Positions 19,231 through 27,597 of a DNA stretch of 64,000 nt are shown in pieces. The first letter of the stretch is position 1. Each line of letters opens with the position of its first letter. The translations under genes were made by a program, and so were the position numbers. The notes beneath the pieces are model-generated. The model was not told where the DNA came from, did not search any database, and worked only from the letters and a program-made list of their open reading frames with translations. Source of the DNA: Burkholderiales bacterium (lineage in GTDB: Bacteria; Pseudomonadota; Gammaproteobacteria; Burkholderiales; WYBJ01); NCBI GenBank assembly GCA_022841915.1, contig JALHQN010000001.1, forward strand, positions 496,001-560,000. Direction: 5' to 3'.

Positions 19231-19353
19231 GACTCGCCTCCAGAAGCTCTGTCACCGCGAACGCGGCGAATGATGATGACATCGACCGCCGGCAACCGTT
19301 TTCGGCGAACCCGACTCATGTTAGCGCAATCGTTCGCGCGCAGCCATGCGGCC

Positions 19354-20568
19354 TCAGCCGATGAGGCCCGCGGTGCGCAGCGCGCTGCGTCTGTCCGCCG
19401 TGTAACCCAGCTCTGCCAGAACTTCGTCGGTATGCGCACCGAGCTTCGGCCCCAGCCAGCGCGTGCGACCCGGCGTCTCGGACAGTCTGGGCACGACGGC
19501 GGGAAGCTTCACGCTGCGGCCGTCGGGCAGCGTGTGCTGCTCGATCATGCCGCGTGCGGCATAGTGCGGATCGCTCATGATGTCGCGCGCGTCGTACACC
19601 TTGCTGAAGGGCACCTCGGCGCGCTCCAGCACGGACAGCACGTGATCGAGATCGTTCGACTTGCACCAGCCTGCGATCACGCCCTCGAGCTCGGCCGTGC
19701 GTGCCACGCGACCATCGTTGGTCGCCAGCGACGGGTCGTCTGCCAGATCGACCCGCCCGATGGCGTTCATCAGACGCTTGAAGATCTTGTCGCCGTTGGC
19801 GCCGATGATCACGTACTTGCCGTCACGCGTCGGATAGGTGTTCGAGGGCACGATCCCGGGCAGCGCGTTGCCTGCCCGCTCGCGCACGAACCCGAGCACG
19901 TCGAATTCGGGCACCAGACTCTCCATGACGCTGAAGACCGCCTCGTACAAGGCAAGGTCCACCATCTGCCCAAAGCCGCCGTTCACCTTGCGATGGTGCA
20001 AGGCGACGAGGGCGCCGATCGCCCCGTACAACGCTGCCAGGGTGTCGCCGATGGAGATGCCCATGCGCACCGGCGGCTGATCCGGATACCCCGTGACGTA
20101 GCGCATCCCCCCCATCGCCTCGCCGACCACGCCGAAGCCCGGCCTGTCCTTGTACGGTCCGGTCTGGCCGTAGCCGGACAAGCGCACCATGACCAGGCCG
20201 GCGTTGAGGCTCTTGAGCGCCTCCCAGCCGATGCCCCAGCGCTCCAATGTGCCGGGCCGGAAATTCTCCACCACGATATCGGAGCGCGCCGCGAGGGTGC
20301 GCACGATCTCCTGCCCCTCGGCTGATCGCAAATCGACCGCGAGCGACTTCTTGTTGCGCGCCTGGGCGAGCCACCAGAGGGAAGTGCCCTTGTACATCTT
20401 GCGCCATTGGCGCAGCTGATCCCCGCCCTTGGGGTCTTCGACCTTGATCACCTCGGCACCGAACTCGGCCAGAATGCGCGTGCAGAACGGGGCGGCAATC
20501 ATGTTGCCCAACTCCAAGACCTTCACACCGGCAAGCGGTTGCGCCGCGGACTCGCTCATGTCACTCAT
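19354..20568 (-). CDS. Class III CoA-transferase (CaiB/BaiF family)
   Basis: This 404-residue member of the CaiB/BaiF/formyl-CoA-transferase family moves CoA between carboxylic acids. Family motifs include LELGNMIAAPFCTRILAEFG, VVENFRPGTLERWG, the catalytic-aspartate stretch MVDLALYEAVFSVMES (Asp near residue 203) and GKYVIIGANGDKIFKRL. The acid specificity cannot be read from the sequence. GGAG lies only one base before the first ATG (20568), so the ATG three codons further in may be the true start. It stands alone, 123 bases from the CBS gene. Confidence 0.88.
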   Translation of the reverse strand: MSDMSESAAQPLAGVKVLELGNMIAAPFCTRILAEFGAEVIKVEDPKGGDQLRQWRKMYKGTSLWWLAQARNKKSLAVDLRSAEGQEIVRTLAARSDIVVENFRPGTLERWGIGWEALKSLNAGLVMVRLSGYGQTGPYKDRPGFGVVGEAMGGMRYVTGYPDQPPVRMGISIGDTLAALYGAIGALVALHHRKVNGGFGQMVDLALYEAVFSVMESLVPEFDVLGFVRERAGNALPGIVPSNTYPTRDGKYVIIGANGDKIFKRLMNAIGRVDLADDPSLATNDGRVARTAELEGVIAGWCKSNDLDHVLSVLERAEVPFSKVYDARDIMSDPHYAARGMIEQHTLPDGRSVKLPAVVPRLSETPGRTRWLGPKLGAHTDEVLAELGYTADRRSALRTAGLIG

Positions 20569-20718
20569 GCTCCGAACGTCGTGACTCTGGAGTATACCGA
20601 TCGACCGGCCGGTTCCAACGGCGTGCCGCGGCCAGCCCGACCCCTTGTCGCCCGGCTTGACCCGACCCGAGTTGCTTGGCTATAAGCTGCAACTCGACCC
20701 CTACATGCGTAAGCCGCC

Positions 20719-21309
20719 TTGCCGAAGCGCTCACTCTTCGCCGCCCTGATCGAACTGCCCTGGTGGTTCAGCCTCATCGTGGCCGGACTCATCTTCGCGG
20801 TCGGCGCGCTCTTTTCTCCCCTCATCGGTGCTGCGGCGGCCGCCCCTTTCGTCGTCGTGGCCATCTACACCCTCTATTTGCGCTTGCGGCGCGGGCCCAC
20901 TGCCGATTTCCCCGTGCTGATGAAGGCGCTGCGCAGTGCCTCGCCCGAGGAGATGCGAGACATGCTCACGGAGGCCTTCAAGCGCCAGCGCTATGAAGTG
21001 AGCGACAGCGCCGGCGGCGACCTGGAACTACGGCGCAACGGGTATGTCACGCTGGTGCGCTTTCGTCGATGGCGTGCGCAGAGCACGAATCCCAATGCGC
21101 TCAAGGAACTCGCCCAGTCCATGAGAGACCGCAAAGCGGATCACGCCATGTACATCACGGCCGGCGCGGTGCCCGAGGTCACGCGTAGCGCAGCCGAAAA
21201 GGAAGGCATCGTCTTGCTCGACTCGGTGGCGTTCGGCAATCTGGTCGTTCGCACGCGCGGCGCCCGCAAGGCCGTGAGCCGCAGCAGCGCCGAGCCCGCC
21301 AAGCCGTGA
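20719..21309 (+). CDS. Membrane-anchored Mrr-like (PD-(D/E)xK) protein
   Basis: The 196-residue protein starts with two hydrophobic helices (about residues 13-55). A cytoplasmic domain follows that resembles the Mrr-type restriction-endonuclease fold: MLTEAFKRQRYEVSDSAGGD, then LELRRNGYVTLVRFRRWRA. In active members the second strand carries (E/Q)xK. Here that position reads RFR, while the Asp of GGD is kept. Nuclease activity is therefore doubtful. The start is TTG at 20719. It overlaps the next cupin gene by 4 bases (GTGA). A role in DNA restriction is not supported by any neighbour. Confidence 0.7.
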   Translation: MPKRSLFAALIELPWWFSLIVAGLIFAVGALFSPLIGAAAAAPFVVVAIYTLYLRLRRGPTADFPVLMKALRSASPEEMRDMLTEAFKRQRYEVSDSAGGDLELRRNGYVTLVRFRRWRAQSTNPNALKELAQSMRDRKADHAMYITAGAVPEVTRSAAEKEGIVLLDSVAFGNLVVRTRGARKAVSRSSAEPAKP

Positions 21310-21674
21310 GCGGATCGGCGCACACGCGGTACGCCGAGATCGAAGCGTTCGAAACCAAGGACGGATCGACCATCCGCGAGCTGATGCATCCCCGCACCCA
21401 CGCCGGTCGTGCGCAGAGTCTGGCCGAGGCGACGGTGGCACCGGGCGCGACGACCCGACTGCATCGCCACCGCACGACCGAGGAGCTCTACCACATCGTT
21501 TCCGGCCACGGTCTCATGCTGCTCGACGCACGGGAATTCCAAGTGCAGGCTGGCGATACGGTCTGCATCGCCCCCGGCACACCGCACCGGATCGCCAACG
21601 TCGGTGACGAGCCGCTGCGCCTGCTGTGCTGCTGCACGCCGGCTTACCGCGACGACGACACCGACCTTCTCTGA
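21306..21674 (+). CDS. Small cupin-domain protein
   Basis: This 122-residue single-cupin protein has motif one, TTRLHRHRTTEELYHIVSG, with two His and a Glu as likely metal ligands. Motif two is GDTVCIAPGTPHRIAN. Proteins of this compact type resemble mannose-6-phosphate isomerase-like cupins, but the substrate is unknown. The GTG start overlaps the stop of the Mrr-like gene, so the two are translationally coupled. The downstream phosphodiesterase start is 17 bases away. Confidence 0.8.
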   Translation: MSGSAHTRYAEIEAFETKDGSTIRELMHPRTHAGRAQSLAEATVAPGATTRLHRHRTTEELYHIVSGHGLMLLDAREFQVQAGDTVCIAPGTPHRIANVGDEPLRLLCCCTPAYRDDDTDLL

Positions 21675-21691
21675 GCGCCGGAGCCGATGCG

Positions 21692-22470
21692 ATGCTGATC
21701 GCGCACCTTACCGATACCCATGTCACGGCCCCGGGCGCTTTGCTGGCCGGCCGCGTCGACAGCGGCGCGAACCTAGCTCGATCGATCGAGCGTATCCGCG
21801 CATTGGATACAACACCCGACTGCGTGATCGTCACCGGGGATCTCACCGACAGCGGGACGCCCGAATCCTACCGGGCGCTGCGCGAGAAGCTCGTCCACCT
21901 GCCCATGCCCGTCTATGCGATCCCGGGCAACCACGACAGGCGGGAGGCCATGCGCCAGGCGTTCGCGGACCGCGACTGGATGCCTGCTCAGACCGGCACC
22001 CCTTTGTGCTACGCAGTCGACATCGGGCCTTTCACGCTGATCGCCCTCGACAGCTTGGTCGAAGGCGAAGACCACGGCATGCTCGGGGCGACACCCTGGA
22101 GCGGGCGTCCGCACGCAGGGTGCTCGTCATGGTTCACCATCCGCCCGTCAACAGCGGCATCGCAGTGATGGATGCCATGAAGCTGACAGATGCCGGTGCA
22201 TTCGGCGATCTGATCGGGGCACATCCGAATGTCGAACGCATTCTTTGCGGTCATCTGCATCGATCGATGCATCTGCGCTGGCGCGGCACTCTCGTCAGCG
22301 TGTCCTCGAGTACCGTCGAGCAGCTTCAGCTCGCATTCGACCGGCATGCCCCCTTGGGGACGATCGCCGAACCGCCCGGATTTCATCTGCACTACGATGA
22401 TCCGACGCACGGACTGGTCAGCCATGCGGTGCCGATGGGCAACTTCGCCGGCCCTTACATCGTGCGCTGA
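21692..22470 (+). pseudogene. CpdA-like metallophosphoesterase, frameshifted
   Basis: The first part (from ATG 21692) encodes a calcineurin-like phosphodiesterase of CpdA type: MLIAHLTDTHV, VIVTGDLTDSG and YAIPGNHDRREAM carry the metal ligands. After LVEGEDHGMLGA, near 22090, this frame runs into unrelated residues and stops at 22168. The family continuation appears in the -1 frame from about 22090 to 22470: RVLVMVHHPPVNSG and ERILCGHLHRSMHL, with the remaining His ligands. The junction is also about 7-10 residues shorter than expected, consistent with a small deletion of 3n+1 bases. It is either a real pseudogene or an assembly error. Confidence 0.8.
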
Positions 22471-22505
22471 TCCTCGGAAACCCGATCTGCACGATCTCGG
22501 CTGGT

Positions 22506-22522
22506 TAATTCCCGCTTAATGT
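22506..22522 (+). promoter_or_regulatory. PmrA/QseB-type response-regulator box upstream of the hemolysin-ligase-oxidase operon
   Basis: GTTAAT-TCCCG-CTTAAT is a direct repeat with 5-base spacing, closely matching the CTTAAT-N5-CTTAAT box bound by PmrA/QseB-family OmpR regulators. A -10-like TAGTCT lies at 22533-22538, so the box overlaps the -35 position as in activated promoters. The operon downstream encodes a regulator of this family. Binding by that regulator is inference. Confidence 0.6.
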
Positions 22523-22567
22523 TGCGCCCCTAGTCTGCGAGCCTGATACCCAGCCAAGGGAACAGGT

Positions 22568-23221
22568 ATGAACGCAGAACTCGGTGCAATCGCAGAAAGC
22601 TGTCGGCACGCTCGACAAGGCTCTTCACGCTTCGATACCGCAGCGGCGCTGCGCGCCGTGAAGCGCGACGACCCGGATCGTCCCGATCTCGAAGCATTCA
22701 TCGCCGGACACTACGCTCGAATCTACGGCGCAAGGATCAGGCACTTCGCCGAACACCTGCTCGGGCTGGGCGACCGCGCGCAAGGCTGGTCCGCCGCCGT
22801 GGGATTCACCCCGGCAAGTAGCGGGGGACTGTTCGTCGAGCACTACCTCGATCTGCCGATCGAGGAGGCGATCGCGGCACGCCTGGGCGCGAGCGTCGAG
22901 CGTTCTCAGATCGTGGAGGTCGGCAACCTGGCCGCCTCGACCGCCGGCGCCGCCCGCCACCTGATCGTCAGCATGACCACGCTGCTGAACGATTTCGGAC
23001 ACACTTGGGTCGTCTTCACGGCGACCCGCGCGCTGCTCAACTCGTTCGCGCGCCTGGAAATCGCACCTATCGTTCTGGGGACGGCCGATCCCGCTCGTCT
23101 GCCCGATGGGGGCGAGAACTGGGGCAGCTACTACGGCACGTGCCCGCAAGTCATGACCGCGAACATTCCGATCGGCTTCATTCATCTGCAATCGAGATAC
23201 GGCAATGTGCGCTTGGGCTGA
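22568..23221 (+). CDS. Thermostable hemolysin family protein (GNAT-like fold)
   Basis: This 217-residue protein matches the thermostable-hemolysin family (named for the Vibrio delta-VPH protein). Typical stretches are QIVEVGNLAASTAGAARHLI, HTWVVFTATRALLNSFARL and WGSYYGTCPQVM. I recall this family being placed in the acetyltransferase/acyl-homoserine-lactone-synthase fold clan, so an acyl-transfer role is more plausible than pore formation. No signal peptide or membrane segment is seen. It is the first gene of a seven-gene operon. Its end overlaps the adenylating enzyme by 17 bases. Confidence 0.8.
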   Translation: MNAELGAIAESCRHARQGSSRFDTAAALRAVKRDDPDRPDLEAFIAGHYARIYGARIRHFAEHLLGLGDRAQGWSAAVGFTPASSGGLFVEHYLDLPIEEAIAARLGASVERSQIVEVGNLAASTAGAARHLIVSMTTLLNDFGHTWVVFTATRALLNSFARLEIAPIVLGTADPARLPDGGENWGSYYGTCPQVMTANIPIGFIHLQSRYGNVRLG

Positions 23222-24794
23222 ACCCAATGCGCGGCACCCGACGAGCAGCCCCGCACCCATGAATTGGATCTCGTCGCAAGCAAGTGTCGAGGGCGGCCAA
23301 TCGCGGCCGGTGCCGCTGTCGAGCGATGATCTGACGAGCGATGCCGCTCGTCTTGCTCGCGCCCTCGCCGAACGCTTCGAGCCCGGAACGGTTGTCGGCT
23401 TGGCGGCCGACAATTCGCCCGATTGGATCGTGATCGATTTGGCCCTGCAGGCCGCGGGCATGGTCCTCGTGCCCTTGCCGACTTTCTTCAGCCGCGAGCA
23501 AATGCGGCATGCGATCCGCGCCTCGGCCATGCAACTGCTCTTCTGCACCGACCCGGATATCGCCGCACGACTCGGCTTTACCGAGTCAGCGTGCACGCCC
23601 GCAACCGTCCCGCTGTATCGCCGCACCGGTCATGAGGCTCGACCCGCCGCACCGCGAAATCCTGCCATCGGCAAGATCACGTTCACTTCCGGCACCACCG
23701 GAACACCCAAGGCAGTCCTGCTGTCATCCGCGCAGCAGCGCGATACCGCTCGGGCGCTGGCCGCAGCGACCGCCGGACTCGGCATACGCAGGCATCTGTG
23801 CTTGTTGCCCTTGCCGGTGCTGCTGGAAAACGTGGCGGGGCTCTATACAGCCTTGATGACGGGGGCGGCCTGCGTTTGTCCGCCCCTGCAGGAGGTCGGC
23901 ATGACGGGCGCGAGTGGCTTCGACCCGCAACGTTGCCTGGATGCGATCATCGAGCACCGCGCCGACAGCCTCATCTTGCTCCCACAGATGCTGCACGCAT
24001 TGATCGCAACGCTCACCGAACGCAGGACGACCGGGGACGAGCTGCGCTCGCTCAAGTTCGTCGCGGTCGGCGGCGCAAAGACGCCGGTCGCCTTGATCCG
24101 ACAAGCGCGCGATCTCGGGCTGCCGGTGTACGAAGGCTACGGCTTGAGCGAATGTGCCTCGGTCGTGTGCCTGAACCTGCCCGGCGCAGACCGCATCGGC
24201 ACCGTGGGCCGTCCCTTGCCCGGCGTCAGACTCAGATCGGCCACCGACGGTGAAATCGAGATCGCGGGGCGAGGCTCCATGGGCCCTCCAGGCACACAGG
24301 CGCGGGATGCCGGCGAGTGGTTCGCCTCGGGCGACCTGGGCACCCGCGATGCCGACGGTTTTTGGTCGATCACCGGCCGCAAGAAGAACACGCTCATCAC
24401 CAGTTTCGGGCGCAACGTGGCTCCCGAGTGGCCGGAGTCGCTGCTCACTGCCTCTGCGGCGATACCGCAAGCGGTGGTCTTCGGCGATGCAGCACCCTTC
24501 CTCGTGGCCGTACTGGTGCCAGCATCGCCGGGCGTCGACGACATCGCTTTGCAAGCGCGAATCGACGCAGTCAACGCACAGCTTCCCGACTACGCCCGCC
24601 TCGGCGGATGGGTTCGCGCCAGCGCCTCGTTCACGCATTGCAACGGCCTTGCGACCGCTAACGGCCGCATACGGCGCGATGCCGTGCTCGCCCATTATGC
24701 CGAGAGGCTGCACGCCCTCTATCGCGGCGCCGACCCCCTGTTCAGCTTGACCGGCACCGTGGCCGAGAACCGATCACCCGTGAGGAACCGATGA
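23205..24794 (+). CDS. AMP-forming acyl-adenylating enzyme (acyl-CoA synthetase-like)
   Basis: This 529-residue ANL-superfamily enzyme activates a carboxylic acid with ATP. The P-loop core ITFTSGTTGTPKAV lies near residue 160, YEGYGLSECASV near 309, FASGDLGTRD near 373 and ITGRKKNTLITSFGRNVAPE near 388. The C-terminal A10 motif reads ATANGRIRRD near 483, where the usual catalytic lysine is arginine, so the half-reaction chemistry may differ from standard CoA ligases. The ATG at 23205 overlaps the hemolysin-family gene; ATG 23259 is an alternative. Its stop overlaps the oxidase start (ATGA). Confidence 0.87.
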   Translation: MCAWAEPNARHPTSSPAPMNWISSQASVEGGQSRPVPLSSDDLTSDAARLARALAERFEPGTVVGLAADNSPDWIVIDLALQAAGMVLVPLPTFFSREQMRHAIRASAMQLLFCTDPDIAARLGFTESACTPATVPLYRRTGHEARPAAPRNPAIGKITFTSGTTGTPKAVLLSSAQQRDTARALAAATAGLGIRRHLCLLPLPVLLENVAGLYTALMTGAACVCPPLQEVGMTGASGFDPQRCLDAIIEHRADSLILLPQMLHALIATLTERRTTGDELRSLKFVAVGGAKTPVALIRQARDLGLPVYEGYGLSECASVVCLNLPGADRIGTVGRPLPGVRLRSATDGEIEIAGRGSMGPPGTQARDAGEWFASGDLGTRDADGFWSITGRKKNTLITSFGRNVAPEWPESLLTASAAIPQAVVFGDAAPFLVAVLVPASPGVDDIALQARIDAVNAQLPDYARLGGWVRASASFTHCNGLATANGRIRRDAVLAHYAERLHALYRGADPLFSLTGTVAENRSPVRNR

Positions 24795-25456
24795 GCTTTT
24801 TCGATGAACTGCAGGCGCGCACAGCCTCCGAACGTCAGACGCTCCAGCGCACACCGATCATCCAGGACGCCGTGCGCGGCGGAATCGACTTGGGGCAATA
24901 CATCGCTTTCCTCACCCAGGCTTACCATCATGTGCGCCACACCGCGCCTCTGCTCATGGCCTGCGGCGCCCGCCTGCCGCAACGCCTGAGCTGGATGCGC
25001 GCTGCCGTCGCTCACTACATCGAAGAGGAAATCGGCCACGACGAATGGATTCTGGCCGATCTCGAAGCGTGCGGCTCCGATCCCGACCAAACACGAAACA
25101 GCATGCCCGCCCACGAAACCGAATTGATGGTGAGCTACGCCTATCACCAGATCGACCGCGGCAATCCGGTCGGCTTCTTCGGCATGGTGCATGTGCTCGA
25201 AGGCACCAGCGCCGCAATCGCGACCAGCGCGGCCGATGCGATACGCGCGCGTCTGCGCCTGCCCCCCCAGGCCTTCACCTATCTGACCTCGCATGGGAGT
25301 CTCGACTTGGAGCACACCCGCTTCTTCGCCGACCTGATGAACGCGCTGGACGACACCGGCGACCAGGCGGCCGTCGTGCACTGTGCCTGCGCCTTCTACC
25401 GGCTCTACGGCGACGTGTTCCGTTCGCTGCCCCGGCGTCAGGACAGAGCCGCATGA
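24791..25456 (+). CDS. TenA-like iron-containing oxidase (haem-oxygenase-like diiron oxidase superfamily)
   Basis: The 221-residue all-helical protein fits the haem-oxygenase-like diiron oxidase group, which includes UndA, rather than thiaminase TenA. Candidate metal ligands are spaced as expected: EEEIGHDEW near residues 78-86 (ExxH), HVLEG near 134-138 and DLEHTRFF near 173-180 (xxxH). Such enzymes activate O2 to decarboxylate, desaturate or hydroxylate fatty or amino acid substrates. Encoded directly after an acyl-adenylating enzyme, it probably acts on a related acyl substrate. Four-base overlaps join it to both neighbours. Confidence 0.8.
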   Translation: MSFFDELQARTASERQTLQRTPIIQDAVRGGIDLGQYIAFLTQAYHHVRHTAPLLMACGARLPQRLSWMRAAVAHYIEEEIGHDEWILADLEACGSDPDQTRNSMPAHETELMVSYAYHQIDRGNPVGFFGMVHVLEGTSAAIATSAADAIRARLRLPPQAFTYLTSHGSLDLEHTRFFADLMNALDDTGDQAAVVHCACAFYRLYGDVFRSLPRRQDRAA

Positions 25457-26295
25457 GCGACCAGGGACACCGACTGGTTCTGACCGGCGCAAGCGGCGGA
25501 TTGGGCAAAGCTTTCGCTGCCGCACTGGCGCCGCTGTGCAGCGTCATGATTCTGTCCGGCCGCAATGGCGCCGTGCTGCAAGCTTTGCAGCAAAAGCTGC
25601 AAAGCACATATCCGGATCTGCTCGTGCGCACCATCGTCGGCGACCTGACGCAGCCCCCGGTGCAGCAGCGCCTGCATGAGAGCTGCCGTGCTCTGAGCGC
25701 GCCCATCGATCTGTTGATCAATGCGGCCGGCATCAGCGACTTCGCTGCATTCGAACGCCAGGAGCCCGCTGCCATGGAGCGATTGGTGATGGTCAATCTG
25801 TTGACCCCGATTCAAGTCACCCAGCGCCTTTTGCCGCTGCTGAAGGCTGCGCCCAGCGCGCAAATCATCAACATCGGCTCCATCTTCGGCTACCTCGGCC
25901 ATCCCGGCTTCGTGCTCTACTGCGCGACGAAGTTCGGCCTGCGAGGCTTCTCGCAGGCGCTGCGGCGCGAACTCTCCGATACCCGGGTCGCCGTGCGCTA
26001 CTTCGCGCCTCGCGCCGTGAAGACCGATTTCAACAGCGAGACTGTGTCACGCATGAACCGGGAACTCCACACCACCGAGGACGACCCGCAAACGGTTGCG
26101 GACGAACTCGTTCGCTTCCTTGGCCGCCGCAGCTGGGATCGAAAGCTCGGCTTCCCTGAACGACTGTACGTCTGGCTGAACGGGCTTGCCCCGGCGATCA
26201 ACGACCAAGCCCTTCGCAAACGGCTGACGGTGATCCGCCGACACCTCGGCTCCCCCGCAGCAGCGCACCCATCCGACGCAAGGAGCCGACCGTGA
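25453..26295 (+). CDS. Short-chain dehydrogenase/reductase
   Basis: This 280-residue SDR has the dinucleotide-binding LVLTGASGGLG at the N-terminus, NAAGIS near residue 92, and the catalytic Ser-Tyr-Lys set in INIGSIFGYL and YCATKFG. The pattern is that of classical SDRs acting on carbonyl or hydroxyl groups with NAD(P)H. The ATG at 25453 overlaps the oxidase stop, and its own stop overlaps the next GTG start. The open frame continues upstream to 25045, but that extension lies in the oxidase gene. It probably reduces or oxidises the product of the preceding enzymes. Confidence 0.88.
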   Translation: MSDQGHRLVLTGASGGLGKAFAAALAPLCSVMILSGRNGAVLQALQQKLQSTYPDLLVRTIVGDLTQPPVQQRLHESCRALSAPIDLLINAAGISDFAAFERQEPAAMERLVMVNLLTPIQVTQRLLPLLKAAPSAQIINIGSIFGYLGHPGFVLYCATKFGLRGFSQALRRELSDTRVAVRYFAPRAVKTDFNSETVSRMNRELHTTEDDPQTVADELVRFLGRRSWDRKLGFPERLYVWLNGLAPAINDQALRKRLTVIRRHLGSPAAAHPSDARSRP

Positions 26296-26930
26296 AAATC
26301 GCCGCACTGATAATGACCGCCATGCTCGCGACGACGAGCCTCGCCTGGGCGGACATGACCGACGATCTGGTCCGCGTTCGCCAGCAGTGGGAGCGGATCA
26401 AGTACCAGACGCCGGCGAAGCAGCAGGAGGCTGCCTACGAGAAGCTAGAGAACGACTCGGCGAAGCTCGTGCAGCAGTACCCGAAGAAAGCCGAGCCGAT
26501 GATCTGGCACGGCATCGTGCAAGCCAGTCATGCGGGGGCCAAGGGCGGACTGGGCGCTCTCTCGCTCGCGAAGAACGCGCGCAAATCGTTCGAGCAGGCC
26601 TTGGCTCTCGATCCGGCGGCGCTGGACGGGTCGGCGTATACCAGCCTGGGATCCTTGTATTATCAGGTGCCGGGCTGGCCGATCGGATTCGGCGACGACA
26701 AGAAGGCTCTTGAACTGCTGCACAAGGGCCTTGCGCTCAACCCGCAGGGCGTCGATCCCAATTTCTTCATCGGTGATTTCCTGTACCGCTCGGGCGACTA
26801 CACGGGCGCGGAGCAGGCCTTGCTCAAGGCGAGACAGGCGCCTGCCCGCGAAGGCAGGAAGCTCGCCGATGACGGGCGCCGCCGGGAGATCGACGAATTG
26901 CTGGAGAAGGTCCGCGACAAGAAGCCATGA
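26292..26930 (+). CDS. Exported TPR-repeat protein
   Basis: This 212-residue protein has a signal peptide (residues 1-20, ending SLAWA), so it acts in the periplasm or membrane periphery. TPR-type helices include EPMIWHGIVQASHAGAK, ARKSFEQALALDPAAL and ALELLHKGLALNPQG. The GTG start overlaps the SDR stop (GTGA), and its stop overlaps the response-regulator start (ATGA). Placed between biosynthetic and sensory genes, it could be an accessory to the sensor kinase. No enzymatic motif is seen. Confidence 0.8.
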   Translation: MKIAALIMTAMLATTSLAWADMTDDLVRVRQQWERIKYQTPAKQQEAAYEKLENDSAKLVQQYPKKAEPMIWHGIVQASHAGAKGGLGALSLAKNARKSFEQALALDPAALDGSAYTSLGSLYYQVPGWPIGFGDDKKALELLHKGLALNPQGVDPNFFIGDFLYRSGDYTGAEQALLKARQAPAREGRKLADDGRRREIDELLEKVRDKKP

Positions 26931-27586
26931 GAATCCTGCTGGTCGAGGACGATGAGTTGCTCGGTGCCGGACTAAGCGATGCGCTGCGCCGCGCCCACTA
27001 TGCGTACGAGTGGGTGCGAGACGGCCGGGCTGCACTGGCGGCCGTCTCGGCAAGCGGCTTCGATCTCGTCATCCTCGATCTGGGCCTGCCCTGGGTGGAT
27101 GGGCTCGAGGTGCTGCGGCAGATGCGAGCGCGCAGCGACGCGACGCCGGTCCTCATTCTGAGCGCCCGCGACGCGACCCGCGACCGCGTCCAGGGACTGA
27201 ACTCGGGTGCCGACGACTATCTCGTCAAGCCCTTCGATCTGGAAGAACTGCTAGCGCGGGTGCATGCGATCGAACGCCGCCGCAGCGGCGGAGCGACGAA
27301 TCAACTGCGACACGGCCCCCTGGAGCTGGACCTGGCCGCCATGAAGGTCAGCTATCGGGGGGCACCGATCGAATTGCAGCGGCGCGAGTTCATGCTGCTG
27401 AAGAAGCTGATCGAAAACCCCAACCTCATCCTGAGCCGCAGCCAGCTCGAAGAGGCGATCTACGGCTGGGAGGGCGATGTCGAGAGCAACACCATCGACG
27501 TTCATGTCCACCACTTGCGCCGCAAGCTCTATCCCGAAGTCGTCAAGACCGTGCGAGGCGTGGGCTACCGCATCGGGCCGCGGTAA
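26927..27586 (+). CDS. OmpR-family response regulator (QseB/PmrA-like)
   Basis: This 219-residue two-domain regulator begins MRILLVEDDELLGAGL. The phosphoacceptor aspartate is in VILDLGLPWVDG (near residue 51) and the switch lysine in DDYLVKPFDLEELLAR. The C-terminal winged helix contains RREFMLLKKLIENPN and the recognition region SNTIDVHVHHLRRKL. It belongs to the QseB/PmrA branch, whose members bind TTAA-type direct repeats. Such a repeat lies upstream of the operon. It is coupled to the preceding gene by ATGA and lies 11 bases before the kinase. Confidence 0.93.
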   Translation: MRILLVEDDELLGAGLSDALRRAHYAYEWVRDGRAALAAVSASGFDLVILDLGLPWVDGLEVLRQMRARSDATPVLILSARDATRDRVQGLNSGADDYLVKPFDLEELLARVHAIERRRSGGATNQLRHGPLELDLAAMKVSYRGAPIELQRREFMLLKKLIENPNLILSRSQLEEAIYGWEGDVESNTIDVHVHHLRRKLYPEVVKTVRGVGYRIGPR

Positions 27587-27597
27587 CCCGGCTCACC

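Noticed and set aside
21692-22470. Programmed frameshift in the phosphodiesterase
   Set aside because: No slippery heptamer is present at the junction, and residues also appear to be missing, which fits a deletion better.
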